NCBI GenBank assembly: GCA_964607675.1
Contig: CAZSLC010000007.1
Coordinates: 11,076-75,075, forward strand
DNA from: CAZSLC01 sp964607675
Lineage (GTDB): Bacteria > Bacteroidota > Bacteroidia > Bacteroidales > UBA932
Length of the DNA stretch: 64,000 bases
Direction: 5' to 3'
The notes beneath the pieces were generated by a model, which saw only the letters and a list, made by a program, of their open reading frames with translations, ran no database searches and was not told the origin of the DNA. Below are positions 63,829-64,000 of the stretch, one piece after another. A program made the position numbers and the translations under genes. Position 1 is the stretch's first letter. Every line of letters starts with the position of its first letter.

Positions 63829-64000
63829 TTATCTTGATTTGTAATAATTTTCAAAAATACTAAAAATTACTTTATATCCCGAAACTACACTTTTATTCTG
63901 AATACCAAAAGCAGCAGAGTCTCCGCTGAAATCTAAAGTTGTGATACCTTCCACTCCCCAAGTGTATGTGTCTCTTTATCGAAATTGATCCCCACTTTTA
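63829..64000 (-). pseudogene. 3' end of a gene, apparently frameshifted or partial
   Basis: On the minus strand a 48-codon open stretch ends at TAA (63829-63831), 4 bases before the EEP ATG, as expected for a coupled upstream gene; it reads TWGVEGITTLDFSGDSAAFG and continues to the stop. It has an in-frame stop at 63976-63978. A different frame in the last ~25 bases (KVGINFDKET) continues smoothly into it if one frameshift is placed near 63970. This may be a real frameshift, a sequencing error, or chance. Nothing else is seen at the edge. Family not recognised. Confidence 0.4.

Noticed and set aside
1..64000. tRNA, rRNA, CRISPR array, IS element or prophage
   Set aside because: No cloverleaf or CCA ends, no spaced direct repeats, no transposase or integrase motifs were seen; gaps between genes are too short for most of these.

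Overview
The window is chromosomal DNA of a low-GC Bacteroidota, most likely order Bacteroidales. Three things point there. The gene content is typical: an ExbB/ExbD block with two ExbDs, Mip-like FKBP and EEP lipoproteins, an agmatinase-family enzyme and CtpA. Several genes are preceded by TAnnTTTG boxes, the -7 element of the Bacteroidota primary sigma factor. Shine-Dalgarno signals are weak. I do not name a genus.

Bases 1-13425 are core housekeeping genes, nearly all on the + strand: the end of the dcw cluster (murG, murC, ftsQ, ftsA, ftsZ) with gltX attached by an ATGA overlap, then galE on the - strand, then a tight run rpiB-truB-queA-dprA-tatD-ansA. Bases 13518-19952 hold an ExbB/ExbD proton-channel block with an extra four-helix protein, a hairpin terminator, an alkaline phosphatase lipoprotein, asnS, udk and a TonB-like envelope protein. 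Bases 19955-31580 are on the - strand: a five-gene run (739-aa membrane-anchored unknown, MsbA-type ABC exporter, acyl ligase, dCMP deaminase, CtpA protease), an FKBP lipoprotein, nhaA, an agmatinase-family gene and a SIS-only sugar-phosphate isomerase. recQ lies divergently at 31637.

Bases 33846-54225 are a - strand surface-polysaccharide locus of 21 genes, mostly with overlaps or gaps of a few bases. It has an initiating sugar-phosphate transferase, two DegT aminotransferases, four glycosyltransferases, a Wzy-like polymerase and a WzxC-like flippase. Inside it (44178-50971) sits what looks like a discrete carrier-protein assembly line: a FabD-like malonyltransferase, two different acyl carrier proteins, a ketoreductase-like SDR, a stand-alone amino-acid-type adenylation enzyme, a complete KAS III, two GNAT acyltransferases and a metallo-beta-lactamase-fold hydrolase. 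Next to it are an ATP-grasp ligase and a second PLP enzyme. The simplest reading is that the locus makes an unusual malonyl-extended, possibly amino-acid-primed acyl group and attaches it to an amino sugar of the surface glycan. This is the most interesting system in the window. The centre (about 35.7-51.9 kb) looks more AT-rich than both ends, as expected of an exchangeable serotype cassette.

Bases 54377-60385 (mostly + strand) hold a nucleotidyltransferase, a DUF362/ferredoxin protein, an SDR, a two-domain VOC protein and a DUF2490 outer-membrane protein, with a condensation-fold acyltransferase on the - strand. Bases 60392-64000 (- strand) hold a nucleoside-type MFS transporter, an S9 peptidase, an EEP-family lipoprotein and the 3' end of another gene.

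No stretch over 300 bases lacks a gene; the largest gaps are about 150 bases (54226-54376), 103 bases (57744-57846) and the right edge. I saw no tRNA, rRNA, CRISPR array, transposase or integrase. All calls come from reading motifs; no database search was run.
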